64,000 bases of DNA from NCBI RefSeq assembly GCF_900129685.1, contig NZ_FQWM01000001.1, positions 620,001 through 684,000 of the forward strand, read 5' to 3'. Below, in pieces: positions 18,736 to 28,388 of the stretch. The stretch is from Cognatishimia maritima. Its GTDB lineage: Bacteria; Pseudomonadota; Alphaproteobacteria; Rhodobacterales; Rhodobacteraceae. Position numbers and translations under genes: made by a program. The notes beneath the pieces are model-generated. The model was not told the DNA's origin and made no database searches. It was given only the letters and a program-made list of their open reading frames with translations. Positions within the stretch are counted from its first letter, which is position 1. Each line of letters opens with the position of its first letter.

Positions 18736-19373
18736 CGGACGACACTGTGCCGCCCAAGGGCACCTTCATCACTTTTGAGGGCATCGATGGGTCTGGCAAA
18801 TCCACGCAAACGAAACGGCTTGCCAAACACCTCGAAGGCCTTGGCCATACGGTCGTTTTGACACGAGAGCCGGGTGGGTCTGTTGGGGCCGAGGAAATCC
18901 GCAGATTGGTTCTGGAGGGCGACCCGGACCGCTGGTCAGCAGAAACGGAGCTGCTGCTCTTCACGGCAGCGCGGCGAGATCATTTGGAACGCACGATCAA
19001 TCCTGCACTGGCCGCGGGGCACATTGTCATATGCGACCGTTTCGCAGACAGCACCCGCATGTATCAGGGCCTGTCGCGCGGCGATTTGCGTCATAAGGTC
19101 GACGCGCTGCACGATCTGATGATTGGAACAGAGCCTGACCTCACAATCCTAATCGACATGGATCCATCGGTTGGCCTTGCCCGCGCTAAGGGTCGCCAAA
19201 CAGCAGAAGAACGGTTTGAGGATTTCGGCCAAGACCTTCAGGTCAAAATGCGCGCGGGCTTCCTTGATCTTGCCAAACAATACCGCGACCGCTTTCGGTT
19301 GATTGATGGCAGCCGCGATATGGATGCTGTGGCCGCTGAGATACGCAAGGTTGTGCTGGACTATCTGACATGA
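18732..19373 (+). CDS. tmk: Thymidylate kinase
   Basis: Phosphorylates dTMP to dTDP. 213 aa. The P-loop is FEGIDGSGKSTQTKRL (residues 16-31), followed by LTREPGGS, the DRF motif in CDRFADSTRMYQG, and a lid-region Arg in RFEDFGQD. It starts with TTG in a TTGA overlap with dacC, which is unusual but is the only start that keeps the N-terminal residues. It is coupled to holB. Confidence 0.95.
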   Translation: MTDDTVPPKGTFITFEGIDGSGKSTQTKRLAKHLEGLGHTVVLTREPGGSVGAEEIRRLVLEGDPDRWSAETELLLFTAARRDHLERTINPALAAGHIVICDRFADSTRMYQGLSRGDLRHKVDALHDLMIGTEPDLTILIDMDPSVGLARAKGRQTAEERFEDFGQDLQVKMRAGFLDLAKQYRDRFRLIDGSRDMDAVAAEIRKVVLDYLT

Positions 19374-20491
19374 CAGATGATGCACTCACGGAAAGTGACC
19401 GCATCGAAGGCGCTCCGCACCCCAAAGAGACCCAAACACTCTTAGGGCAGGATCAGGCCATCGCCGCCTTTCTGGAAGCCTTCAATTCACAACGCTTGCA
19501 CCATGGCTGGCTCGTCACCGGGCCGCGTGGCGTTGGCAAAGCGACCCTGGCCTGGCAAATCGCGCGTTTTCTTTTGGCGACTCCGAAACCAAGCGCTGGC
19601 GGGTTGTTTGATGACGCACCGCAAATAGCGGGCAACCTGCAGATTGACGCCGAACACCCGGTTGCCCGACGCATCGCAGCGGGGGCTGAGCCGGGTCTTT
19701 TTGCAGTGCGCCGCCCCTACGATGACAAAACCAAGAAACTTAAAAGTCAGATCACCGTTGACGAAATTCGCAAACTGAAAAACTTCTTCGCGCTCTCTTC
19801 TGCTGATGGCGGTCGGCGCGTTGTGATTGTGGATAGCGCGGATGAACTCAACGTCAGTGCGGCCAATGCGCTCTTGAAGGTACTTGAGGAACCGCCTGCC
19901 GACACAACGCTTCTATTGATTTCGCACCAGCCGTCGCGGCTGCTGCCAACGATCCGGTCGCGCTGTCGGGAATTGCGGCTCTCGACCTTGAACAGCGCGG
20001 ATATGGCCAAGGCCCTGCGGAATGCAGAAATTGACGTCTCTAACCCAGAAGCCGTCGCAGAGCTTTCGGCAGGCTCTGTCGGGGACGCGATCCGGCTAGC
20101 ACAGTTGGGCGGTGCAGATATCTATGCAAACCTCATCTCCCTGTTTGCCGACATGCCGCGTCTTGATCGACAGCGCGCGCTTACATTGGCCGAAGCCGCC
20201 GTGGGGCGCGGGGCTGAAGAGCGGTATGACCTTTTGCTGACCCTGATTGACCTTTTGTTGACGCGCCTTGCCCGCACAGGTGCAACCGGTCAACCGCCGA
20301 TGCACGAGGCCGCCCCGGGAGAGGCCGCCCTGCTCGCCCGGCTTGCCCCTTCACCTCACCACGGTCGCAAATGGGCGGAAACGGCAGCGCTCGTCACGCA
20401 ACGCAGTCGCCACGGCAAGGCGGTAAACCTTGACCCCGCCGCGCTGGTGCTGGATACGGTCTGGAAAATACAAGAGACCGCACAAACCTAA
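19370..20491 (+). CDS. holB: DNA polymerase III subunit delta'
   Basis: 373 aa AAA+ clamp-loader subunit. Visible are the P-loop-like GPRGVGKATLAWQIARFL (residues 49-66), the Walker B-like segment VVIVDSADELNVSAANALLKVLEEPP, and the SRC motif in TIRSRCRELRL. The C-terminal collar region is less conserved. It starts at an ATGA overlap with tmk; the tmk-holB-tatD order is common across bacteria. Confidence 0.94.
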   Translation: MTDDALTESDRIEGAPHPKETQTLLGQDQAIAAFLEAFNSQRLHHGWLVTGPRGVGKATLAWQIARFLLATPKPSAGGLFDDAPQIAGNLQIDAEHPVARRIAAGAEPGLFAVRRPYDDKTKKLKSQITVDEIRKLKNFFALSSADGGRRVVIVDSADELNVSAANALLKVLEEPPADTTLLLISHQPSRLLPTIRSRCRELRLSTLNSADMAKALRNAEIDVSNPEAVAELSAGSVGDAIRLAQLGGADIYANLISLFADMPRLDRQRALTLAEAAVGRGAEERYDLLLTLIDLLLTRLARTGATGQPPMHEAAPGEAALLARLAPSPHHGRKWAETAALVTQRSRHGKAVNLDPAALVLDTVWKIQETAQT

Positions 20492-20493
20492 CC

Positions 20494-21300
20494 ATGACGC
20501 ATGTTCCCCTGATCACAGACAGCCATTGCCATCTGGATTTTCCTGATTTCGATGGCGAACACGACGCGCTGATCGCGCGCGCCGCAGAGGCGGGCGTGGC
20601 GCGAATGGTTACGATCTGTACGCGGCTGCGCAACGAACCCAAAGTGCGCGCCTTGGCAGAGGCTTATCCGCAGGTTTTCTACGCGGCGGGCACTCATCCG
20701 ATGAGTGCAGCTGATGAGCCGCTGGCGACGGTTGAAGAACTGGTTACGATGGCGCAGCATCCGAAGTTCGTCGGCATTGGCGAAAGCGGGCTGGATTACC
20801 ATTACACCGCCGAAAGCGCCGACATTCAAAAAGAGTCGCTGCGCATCCACATCGAAGCGGCACGCCAGACCGGCCTGCCTTTGATCATTCATGCCCGCGC
20901 AGCCGATGACGACATGGCGCGCATTCTGTCAGAGGAACACGCGGCCGGGGCCTATTCTTGTGTGATGCATTGCTATTGCTCTGGCCCGGAGTTGGCCAAA
21001 ACCTGCGTCGATCTTGGGTTTTACCTGTCGATGTCGGGCATCGCGACCTTTAAGAAAAGCCAAGAGGTCCGCGATATCTTTGCCGCGATCCCTGTTGATC
21101 GCGTGTTGGTGGAAACCGACAGCCCCTACCTTGCGCCAACGCCCTACCGGGGCAAACGCAATGAACCCGCCTATACCGCTCATACTGCAAAGCTGGGTGC
21201 CGAGGTTTTTGGCATGGACTACGCCGATTTCGCGGCACAGACCGAAGCCAACTTTGAACGGCTCTTCACAAAGGCTGCTGTCAAGGCGGAGGCCACATGA
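20494..21300 (+). CDS. TatD-family metal-dependent DNase
   Basis: 268 aa TIM-barrel hydrolase. Metal ligands are visible in ITDSHCHLDFPDFDGE (HxH), GIGESGLDYHY, PLIIHARAADDD, MHCYCSG and the late aspartate in LVETDSPYLAPTP. TatD proteins are 3'-5' exonucleases or deoxyribonucleases acting on damaged DNA. The gene directly follows holB and precedes the MBL-fold gene with an ATGA overlap. Confidence 0.93.
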   Translation: MTHVPLITDSHCHLDFPDFDGEHDALIARAAEAGVARMVTICTRLRNEPKVRALAEAYPQVFYAAGTHPMSAADEPLATVEELVTMAQHPKFVGIGESGLDYHYTAESADIQKESLRIHIEAARQTGLPLIIHARAADDDMARILSEEHAAGAYSCVMHCYCSGPELAKTCVDLGFYLSMSGIATFKKSQEVRDIFAAIPVDRVLVETDSPYLAPTPYRGKRNEPAYTAHTAKLGAEVFGMDYADFAAQTEANFERLFTKAAVKAEAT

Positions 21301-22097
21301 GCGACCAACTGACATTTACCGTGCTCGGCTGTGGTAGCTCCGGCGGCGTCCCGCGCTTGGGCGGGCATTGGGGTGAATGTGACCCCGAAAACCCAAAGAA
21401 CACGCGCACGCGGTGTTCTTTGTTGGTCGAACGCATAGGCCCAAAGGGCACGACGACTGTTCTGATCGACACCAGCCCCGATATGCGCCAGCAGTTGCTG
21501 CGTGAGGGGGTCGGTCGGCTGGATGGCGTGATCTATACTCATAGCCACGCGGACCACGTGCATGGGCTAGATGACCTGCGCATGATCGTCTTTAACATGC
21601 GCAACCGCGTGCCGGTCTGGGCAGATGGCCCCACGCAAGACGCCTTGTTGTCGCGGTTTGGCTATGCCTTTACCCAACCCGAAGGTTCCCCCTACCCGCC
21701 GATCCTGGACCTGCATGCCATTCGCGGCGATGTCACAGTTGATGGACCCGGCGGCCCGATCACCTTTGAACCTTTGGAAGTCACACACGGCGGCATCGAC
21801 GCCTTAGGCTTCCGCATCCATGACGTGCTTTACATGCCGGATGTGTCTGACATCCCTGAAGCGATCTGGCCACGTCTTTCCGGCCTACGCTGCTGGATCT
21901 TGGATGCCCTGCGCCGCACGCCACATCCGACCCATGTGCATTTGGATCGCGCCCTGGAATGGATCGACCGCGCCGCGCCTGCGGAGGCGGTGCTGACCAA
22001 TATGCACATCGATCTGGACTACGTGACGCTGGCTGCTGAAACCGCTGATCACATCCAACCCGCCTTTGATGGTCTACAACTGACCTATCCGGTCTAA
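21297..22097 (+). CDS. MBL-fold metallohydrolase, PhnP-like
   Basis: 266 aa. Metallo-beta-lactamase fold with the HxHxDH motif in THSHADHVHGLDDLR (about residues 80-94), a later EVTHGG histidine and LTNMHIDLDY. The N-terminus VLGCGSSGGVPRLGGHWG is typical of the PhnP subgroup. PhnP opens phosphoribosyl cyclic phosphate in C-P lyase metabolism, but this gene sits in the tmk-holB-tatD operon, where it is widely conserved, so its own substrate is unknown. Confidence 0.85.
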   Translation: MSDQLTFTVLGCGSSGGVPRLGGHWGECDPENPKNTRTRCSLLVERIGPKGTTTVLIDTSPDMRQQLLREGVGRLDGVIYTHSHADHVHGLDDLRMIVFNMRNRVPVWADGPTQDALLSRFGYAFTQPEGSPYPPILDLHAIRGDVTVDGPGGPITFEPLEVTHGGIDALGFRIHDVLYMPDVSDIPEAIWPRLSGLRCWILDALRRTPHPTHVHLDRALEWIDRAAPAEAVLTNMHIDLDYVTLAAETADHIQPAFDGLQLTYPV

Positions 22098-22103
22098 GCC
22101 CCC

Positions 22104-23033
22104 ATGCTGGATATCCTCAACGTTGTCCTTCCCGTCTTTCTCTTGATCGGGATTGGCTATCTGGCGCGTTGGACCGGGCTAGTTACAGATGTGCTGGTTG
22201 ACTCTCTGATGCGTTTTGCACTGAAGTTCGCAGCCCCTGCGTTGCTATTTCAAGCCGTCTCGACCCTGAATATCAGCGAAGAATTCAACACCCGAATGCT
22301 CGGCAGTTTCTACATTGCGGCCTTTGCGTCTTTCTGCCTTGGCGTGATGGGTGCACGGAAGCTATTCAAACGCGACCTGCAAGACAGCATTGCAATTGGA
22401 TTTGCCTGTCTCTTTTCCAACTCACTGATGCTGGGCCTCCCCATTGCAGAGCGCGCCTATGGATCAGACGGCCTTGCAGGCAACTTTGCCATCATCTCTG
22501 TGCATTCGCTCTTTGCCTATGGCATCGGCATCACCGCGATGGAGATCGCCAAGGCGCGCGGGAGGTCGACGCTGACCACCCTCCGCACCGTGGTGAAAGG
22601 CATGACGTCAAACGCGCTGGTCTTGGCGATTGCCTTGGGCTTTGCGGTGAACCTGACGCGCACACCGGTGCCCGAGGCGGTGATGGACGGCGTGGGTCTT
22701 TTGGCCCAAACCGCCCTACCTACGGCGCTTTTTGCCATTGGCGGTGTCCTACGACGTTACAAGCCCGAAGGCGACCTGCGCGTCGTCCTATTCATTTGTG
22801 CCATGTCGCTGCTCTTTCATCCGGGTCTCGCCTACCTTTTGGGACAGACACAAGGCCTGTCGCAGGATCAGATGCGCTCGGTGATCACCACGGCCGCGAT
22901 GGCACCGGGTGTAAATGCCTACCTCTTTGCCAATCTCTATGGTCGCGCCAAACGCGTTGCGGCCAGTGCGGTTTTGATCGGTACGGCGCTTTCGATCCTC
23001 ACGGTCTCGGGCTGGTTGATCATATTGCAGTGA
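22104..23033 (+). CDS. AEC-family (auxin efflux carrier-like) transporter
   Basis: 309 aa with about ten hydrophobic segments, beginning ILNVVLPVFLLIGIGYLARW, characteristic of the AEC family. The internal GLPIAERAYGSDG and the C-terminal half with MAPGVNAYLFANLYG fit the usual two-fold repeat. Bacterial members move small carboxylates such as malate or malonate; nothing here fixes the substrate. It may be read through from the MBL gene 6 bp upstream. Confidence 0.85.
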   Translation: MLDILNVVLPVFLLIGIGYLARWTGLVTDVLVDSLMRFALKFAAPALLFQAVSTLNISEEFNTRMLGSFYIAAFASFCLGVMGARKLFKRDLQDSIAIGFACLFSNSLMLGLPIAERAYGSDGLAGNFAIISVHSLFAYGIGITAMEIAKARGRSTLTTLRTVVKGMTSNALVLAIALGFAVNLTRTPVPEAVMDGVGLLAQTALPTALFAIGGVLRRYKPEGDLRVVLFICAMSLLFHPGLAYLLGQTQGLSQDQMRSVITTAAMAPGVNAYLFANLYGRAKRVAASAVLIGTALSILTVSGWLIILQ

Positions 23034-23106
23034 TCTGCCGGGTTAGCCCTTGCCACGCGCCGGGAACATGGCCAGTTTTCCCCCAACGCTAACAAAAGGA
23101 TCTGCC

Positions 23107-23745
23107 ATGCCGTTGCGCGTAGACATTATTTCTGACGTCGTATGCCCGTGGTGTGCTGTAGGCTACCGGCAGCTTAAGCAAGCAAGCGCAGAAACCGGCC
23201 ACGAGATCGGGGTCTATTGGCATCCCTTTGAACTGAACCCGGATATGGTGCCCGAAGGGGAAAACCTAAAGGATCACATCAAAGACAAATATGGCTCCTC
23301 CGACGAACAGTCCGCGCAGACGCGGGCGCACCTGAAAGCACTTGGCGATGACCTCGGGTTTGCTTTCAATTTCCAAGACGACAGCCGCATCTACAACACG
23401 CTGAAAGCGCACCAGTTGATCCACTGGGCAGGCGAAGACGGCAAATCGCATGACCTGAAGCAAGCGCTGCTGAAGGCCTACTTCACTGACGGCAAAGACG
23501 TCTCTGACGTCGACGTTTTGGTGGCAACGGCAGCCTCTGTTGGCCTTGACGCGGGAAAGGCGAGGACCGTTCTAGACACCGATGAGTTCGCGGAACTCGT
23601 GCGCAGCAAAGAAGCCTTTTGGCAAAACAAAGGTGTGCGCGGCGTGCCGGCGATGGTGTTTGCCGAAAAGTACCTTGTGACGGGTGCTCAGGGCACAGAA
23701 AACTACGCAAACATCCTAACGCAGCTCTCTGAAAATAAACAGTAA
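23107..23745 (+). CDS. DsbA-family oxidoreductase (FrnE-like)
   Basis: 212 aa from ATG 23107 (AAAAGGA upstream; a longer in-frame start at 23050 lacks one). Thioredoxin fold with the active site CPWC in DVVCPWCAVGYRQ (about residues 12-24) and the cis-Pro loop GVRGVPAMVF near the C-terminus. There is no signal peptide, so it acts in the cytoplasm, like FrnE and 2-hydroxychromene-2-carboxylate isomerase relatives. It is convergent with the urt operon. Confidence 0.9.
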   Translation: MPLRVDIISDVVCPWCAVGYRQLKQASAETGHEIGVYWHPFELNPDMVPEGENLKDHIKDKYGSSDEQSAQTRAHLKALGDDLGFAFNFQDDSRIYNTLKAHQLIHWAGEDGKSHDLKQALLKAYFTDGKDVSDVDVLVATAASVGLDAGKARTVLDTDEFAELVRSKEAFWQNKGVRGVPAMVFAEKYLVTGAQGTENYANILTQLSENKQ

Positions 23746-23770
23746 TGCGGCCAACAGTCTCGCCTGATTT

Positions 23771-24469
23771 CTAAATCGACACGCTCGCCAGCAACTTGTC
23801 GCGGCTGATCGTCTCGGCCTTGTCGCGCAGGGTGACCCGGCCCCGGTTCAGCACGACAAAATCGTCGCCAAGTTCATGCGCGAAGTCGAAGAACTGTTCG
23901 ACCAGCACAATCGCCATCTCCCCCTGATCACGCAGATAGCGGATCACATCACCGATCTGTTTGATGATATTGGGCTGAATGCCTTCTGTCGGCTCATCAA
24001 GCAAAAGCAGTTTCGGTTTCGTGACCAGCGCCCGCGCAATCGCAAGCTGCTGTTGCTGACCACCGGAAAGGTCCCCTCCGCGCCGGTTGCGCATGTCTTG
24101 CAGCACCGGAAACAGTTCAAAGATCTCATCCGACACCATGCGCTCAGCCGTATCTAGGCATGCATAGCCGGTCTCCAGATTTTCCCGCACCGTCATCAAT
24201 GGGAAAACGTCCCGGCCCTGCGGCACATATCCAACCCCCATTTTCGCAAGCGTATAGGGTTTGGCGGTACGCGCAACAGATTGGCCGTCCAAAGACATCT
24301 CGCCGCCAGAGCGCGGATGCGTGCCGGAAATGGCTTTCAACAGGCTGGTTTTGCCGACGCCATTTGTGCCCATCAGACAGGTGACTTTGCCAACCTCGGC
24401 GGACAATGAAACATCATAGAGAATTTGCGAATGCCCATAGTGGAGCGTCAGGTTTTCAATATTCAGCAT
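23771..24469 (-). CDS. urtE: Urea ABC transporter, ATPase UrtE
   Basis: 232 aa LivF-type ATPase. Walker A is MGTNGVGKTSLLK, the signature is LSGGQQQQLAIARAL, and Walker B is LLLLDEPTEGIQP. It is the last gene of the five-gene minus-strand urt operon, 3 bp after urtD. It energises urea uptake through UrtBC. Assignment as UrtE rather than an amino-acid LivF follows from the operon and from the divergent urease genes. Confidence 0.95.
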   Translation of the reverse strand: MLNIENLTLHYGHSQILYDVSLSAEVGKVTCLMGTNGVGKTSLLKAISGTHPRSGGEMSLDGQSVARTAKPYTLAKMGVGYVPQGRDVFPLMTVRENLETGYACLDTAERMVSDEIFELFPVLQDMRNRRGGDLSGGQQQQLAIARALVTKPKLLLLDEPTEGIQPNIIKQIGDVIRYLRDQGEMAIVLVEQFFDFAHELGDDFVVLNRGRVTLRDKAETISRDKLLASVSI

Positions 24470-24472
24470 CAG

Positions 24473-25213
24473 TTAGCGTCCCAGATAAACGTCAATGACT
24501 TCAGGGTTTTGAGTGACGTGGTCGATGGACCCTTCGGCCAAAACAGACCCTTCGTGCAGCACCGTGACCTTGCAATTCAGACGACGCACAAATTCCATGT
24601 CATGTTCCACCACCACAACCGCGCGGGTTTTAGCCGCTTCGACAAGGATCTCGGTCGTTTTCTCTCGTTCCGCCGGTGTCATGCCTGCGGCCGGTTCATC
24701 CACCAACAACAGCCGCGGGTCCTGCGCCAAAAGCATGCCGATCTCCAGCCACTGCTTTTGCCCATGGCTCAACTCGCCTGCTTTGCGCAGCAATTGTTCG
24801 GTCAGATTGATTTCAGCGGCCAACGCTTCAATACGTAAAGCGCCATCGGCGGACTTACGATAGAACAACACCTCAAACGGGCCGCGTGGGTTTTTCAGCG
24901 CCATGGCGAGGTTTTCGCGCACGGTCTGATCTTCGAACACCGTGGGTTTCTGGAACTTACGCCCGATGCCTTCGCGCGCGATTTGGCTTTCGGATTTACC
25001 GATCAGGTTGATGGATTTTTCACCCCACAGCACACGCCCTTCATCCGGTTTGGTTTTGCCGGTGATAATATCCATAAAGGTCGTTTTGCCAGCGCCATTC
25101 GGGCCGATGATGGCGCGCATTTCCGGCTCTCCGATCTGGAACGCCAGATTGTTGATCGCTTTGAAACCGTCAAAAGAGACCGAGACGCCAGAGAGTTCAA
25201 GAAGGGTGCTCAT
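24473..25213 (-). CDS. urtD: Urea ABC transporter, ATPase UrtD
   Basis: 246 aa LivG-type ATPase. It begins with a typical VSVSFDGFKAINNLAF segment. Walker A is GPNGAGKTTFMDIITGKTKP, the signature is LSHGQKQWLEIGMLLA (the LSHGQKQWLEI form is distinctive of UrtD), and Walker B is LLLVDEPAAGMTP. It overlaps urtC by 4 bp. Confidence 0.96.
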   Translation of the reverse strand: MSTLLELSGVSVSFDGFKAINNLAFQIGEPEMRAIIGPNGAGKTTFMDIITGKTKPDEGRVLWGEKSINLIGKSESQIAREGIGRKFQKPTVFEDQTVRENLAMALKNPRGPFEVLFYRKSADGALRIEALAAEINLTEQLLRKAGELSHGQKQWLEIGMLLAQDPRLLLVDEPAAGMTPAEREKTTEILVEAAKTRAVVVVEHDMEFVRRLNCKVTVLHEGSVLAEGSIDHVTQNPEVIDVYLGR

Positions 25214-26376
25214 GACGTGCCCTTTTTCAGTTTGTCAAAGATCATGCCAATGCCGCCGGGGAAGAACAGCGTGACCGCCACAAAAGAGGTGCCCAGCAAT
25301 ACAAGCCACCATTCGGTCCATTGGATTGTGTAGAACCCGAGGTTGATATTGGGTGCGCCACCGCCAGTGAACCAGCTTGAAAGCAGCGAAACAAAAGCCG
25401 TGCCAATCACCGCGCCATAAAGCCGCCCGCGCCCCCCGATGGCGACCCAAACGGCGAGGTAGATCGACGCAATCGGTGCGATTTCTGCTGGGTTGATGAT
25501 ACCCGCCTGCGGATAATAAAGCGCGCCCGCGATGCCAGCGACAATAGCCGTCAGGGTAAAGACGAAAAGCTTATAGCTTTCAACGTGGTATCCCAAAAAC
25601 CTTACCCGTGCTTCATCGTCGCGAATGGCGCGGATCACGCTGCCCATTTTTCCGGTCAGGACGCGGGCAAAAAGCACATAGCCCAAACCAAGCGCCAATG
25701 CGGAGGCCCAAAAGAAGCCCATGGAGATGACAGACTGCGGAACCGCCTCAAACCCCGGGATGTTCTGCAAACCGGATAGGCCATTGTTACCGCGCAGACC
25801 GCTGTCGTTTTGGAACAAGTACAGCGCCAGTGCCAAGGTCATCGCCTGTGTCAGGATCGACAGGTAGACGCCCGTGACGCGAGAGCGGAACGCCAGCCAG
25901 CCAAAGATCAGCGCCAACAGGCCCGGCACCAGCACAACCATCATAAGTTGCAGGATCAGACTGTGCGAAAACGCCCAGATCAGCGGGAATTCTGAAGCCC
26001 CAACCACGCCGAAAATCTGCGTCGCAATCGCGTCATTCAGTTCTGTCGCTGTGGGCGGGATGGTTCGCTCGGCTAGGCTTTGGATGACGATAGCCTCTGT
26101 GCGGGCATACATCAGCCACATGCCAACCGCGTAACCGCCGATCCCAAAGAATGCGAAATGACCCAGCGAAAGGATACCGCAATAGCCCCAGACCACGTCC
26201 ATGGCGACCGCGACGAGGCAGAGGCACAGCACCTTGCCCAAAGTTTTCACAAATGAGGTAGAGATCAGCCCGGCGCCTGTGGCTTCGGCCAGCACTGTCA
26301 CACCAAGGGTGAACAAGCCAAGGCAGGCGAGGAACCAAAGAACGGATGGGTTGTCGGCAAAGAAACTCTTACGCAT
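25210..26376 (-). CDS. urtC: Urea ABC transporter, permease UrtC
   Basis: 388 aa LivM-type permease with about ten hydrophobic segments. WGYCGILSLGHFAFFGIGGY and GLRGNNGLSGLQ are typical of UrtC. It lies 4 bp after urtB and pairs with it to form the membrane channel. Confidence 0.95.
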   Translation of the reverse strand: MRKSFFADNPSVLWFLACLGLFTLGVTVLAEATGAGLISTSFVKTLGKVLCLCLVAVAMDVVWGYCGILSLGHFAFFGIGGYAVGMWLMYARTEAIVIQSLAERTIPPTATELNDAIATQIFGVVGASEFPLIWAFSHSLILQLMMVVLVPGLLALIFGWLAFRSRVTGVYLSILTQAMTLALALYLFQNDSGLRGNNGLSGLQNIPGFEAVPQSVISMGFFWASALALGLGYVLFARVLTGKMGSVIRAIRDDEARVRFLGYHVESYKLFVFTLTAIVAGIAGALYYPQAGIINPAEIAPIASIYLAVWVAIGGRGRLYGAVIGTAFVSLLSSWFTGGGAPNINLGFYTIQWTEWWLVLLGTSFVAVTLFFPGGIGMIFDKLKKGTS

Positions 26377-26380
26377 CGGA

Positions 26381-28318
26381 TCAATCCCCTGCTGCGCGGC
26401 CTTTGAGGGCGATGATACCCTTTGGCCGGAATTGAATGAACAGGATGATAAAAAGGATCATATAGGTCTGCGCCGCCAGGGTGTTGGATGGGTTCAACCA
26501 CTCCACCCCTTTCTGGAAGGTGCCAATCATCGCGGCCCCCGCAAGCGTGCCCCAGACATTGCCGACGCCGCCGACAACCACGGTCATAAAGGACTGTACA
26601 ATGTAGTCTGATCCCATCTCGGACGTGACCTTGGCAAATAGGCCAATGGCAACACCTGCGATCCCGGCGATGCCTGAACCAAGCCCAAAGGTCATCATTT
26701 TGATCTTGTCAGGGTTGATACCCATCGAAGCTGCCATGCGCGGGTTCTGGGTGACAGCGCGCACTTCCAGACCCAGACGGGTCCGTTTCAAAATGAAGAG
26801 CAGCAGACCAAGGAACATCAGCGCCAGCACAAAGATCGCGATGCGGATATAGCTGATCTGCACGACGTCGTTGATGATCCATGCGCCATCGAGCCAGCCC
26901 GGAGAGGTCAGCGGACGCGCCTGCGTGCCAAAGATGTTCTTGGCAAGCTGTTGCAATGCAATGGAAATCCCAAATGTCGCGAGCAGCGTTTCAAGCGGGC
27001 GGTTGTAAAGCCAGCGGATGACCAGCCGCTCCATCGCGACGCCTGCTGCAAAGGTCACGATAAAGGCCAAGGGCAAAGCGACGATCAGCGAGGCGGTGTA
27101 ATTTGGCACGAATTGCTGCACCACATAGCCGGTGTATGCGCCCATCATAATGAACTCTCCATGGGCCATATTGATGACGCCCATAACGCCGAAGGTGATC
27201 GCGAGCCCCACCGCAGCAAGGAAGTAGATAGAGGCCAATGAAATCGCATCTAGGCTGAGGTCGAAGAACTGGTTTACGCCAACGCGGGTCTGAACCGAGG
27301 CCTGCGCCTCCAAAGCGGCTAGCGTCACCACCGGATCGTCTTCGACAAAGGCACGATGAATTTGGTAGGTTTCAAGCGCATCGGTCAGCATCGCCTCGGT
27401 GACACGCGGCGCGACCGCGCCCGCAGACGCGAGCACATCATAGGCGTTTTCGCGTTTGCTCAGATCGTTAAGCTGCTGCACCGGAATGCCACCGACCTTG
27501 CCGCCCTCGACATTGGCTTCAAGCGCAAGACGGATTTCGTTTTCCGACACCATCGGTGACAGCTTGTGCTGCTCAACAATCAGCGCATAGGCCTCTGGCG
27601 CGGAGATATCTTCGCCAATTTCAAGCGTTTCCAGAAGGTTGCGATCAGAGGCACCTTTGGTCACAACAAGCTCTGTTTCTAAAATCTGCGACAGGATGGC
27701 CCGGCCCTCAACGCTGAGGTCGCCAGCAATGTCTTGAATGGCCGCCACGCGGTGCGCCGGATCATCAGAAAACTTGGCGCTCAGGTAATTGGCCAATTGT
27801 TTTTTGCGCGCCAACAGCGTTGGGTCGTTTTCGTTGTCAATCGACCCCAAAAGCGGCGTCAACATCTGACCTGACATATCGCGCGCAATGGCGTTCACCG
27901 CATCCGTGCGTCGGGCAATATCCGGGTCGCTCAGTTGAAACTGCACCAATGCAGAGCCGATTTCTTTGCGCACCCCGCCGTTGGGTTTGATTTGCTTGGC
28001 GGCTTTCTTGTCAACCGTGGCAACCGTCTCCCCAGTGTCCACGTCAATTAATTCCAGAGTGTCACCCGCGGCTTTGCCATAGAAAAACAGCCCGTCGTCT
28101 TCGCGGCTGTAGACATCTTTGTTCTGCCAGTATTCCAGAAAAACGGGAACCGTCGGCAGACCAGAGGTCACAAGCGCCTCAAGCACGGGGCCGACGGATT
28201 TGCGTGACGGTTTGGCAATTGTCTTTTGATGGCTTTGCAGCAGACTTTGCAGCTCTTGCGCTTGCACGGTCAATGGCAGGCACAGCAAGGCCAGCGCCAT
28301 AGTGAGGATACGGATCAT
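26381..28318 (-). CDS. urtB: Urea ABC transporter, permease UrtB
   Basis: 645 aa from ATG 28318. This start gives a clean signal peptide (MIRILTMALALLCLPLTVQA). A longer frame to 28372 would run through a strong hairpin and adds a charged stretch, so I reject it. The N-terminal about 340 residues are a periplasmic extension rich in Ala/Asp/Glu, typical of UrtB but absent from LivH. The C-terminal LivH-type permease starts near DLSLDAISLASIYFLAAVGL and contains MGVINMAHGEFIMMGAYTG. Confidence 0.94.
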   Translation of the reverse strand: MIRILTMALALLCLPLTVQAQELQSLLQSHQKTIAKPSRKSVGPVLEALVTSGLPTVPVFLEYWQNKDVYSREDDGLFFYGKAAGDTLELIDVDTGETVATVDKKAAKQIKPNGGVRKEIGSALVQFQLSDPDIARRTDAVNAIARDMSGQMLTPLLGSIDNENDPTLLARKKQLANYLSAKFSDDPAHRVAAIQDIAGDLSVEGRAILSQILETELVVTKGASDRNLLETLEIGEDISAPEAYALIVEQHKLSPMVSENEIRLALEANVEGGKVGGIPVQQLNDLSKRENAYDVLASAGAVAPRVTEAMLTDALETYQIHRAFVEDDPVVTLAALEAQASVQTRVGVNQFFDLSLDAISLASIYFLAAVGLAITFGVMGVINMAHGEFIMMGAYTGYVVQQFVPNYTASLIVALPLAFIVTFAAGVAMERLVIRWLYNRPLETLLATFGISIALQQLAKNIFGTQARPLTSPGWLDGAWIINDVVQISYIRIAIFVLALMFLGLLLFILKRTRLGLEVRAVTQNPRMAASMGINPDKIKMMTFGLGSGIAGIAGVAIGLFAKVTSEMGSDYIVQSFMTVVVGGVGNVWGTLAGAAMIGTFQKGVEWLNPSNTLAAQTYMILFIILFIQFRPKGIIALKGRAAGD

Positions 28319-28343
28319 GGGAGAATGTCGCCGTTTAAAGTGA

Positions 28344-28370
28344 GGCCAAGGCGACAGTCTCGCCTTGGCC
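28344..28370 (-). terminator. Hairpin between urtA and urtB
   Basis: GGCCAAGGCGA (28344-28354) and TCGCCTTGGCC (28360-28370) form a perfect 11-bp stem with a 5-nt loop directly after urtA. No U-run follows. It could protect the urtA message from 3' decay or cause partial termination, giving more binding protein than permease. Confidence 0.75.
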
Positions 28371-28388
28371 ATAGGTCACAGGATCAGA

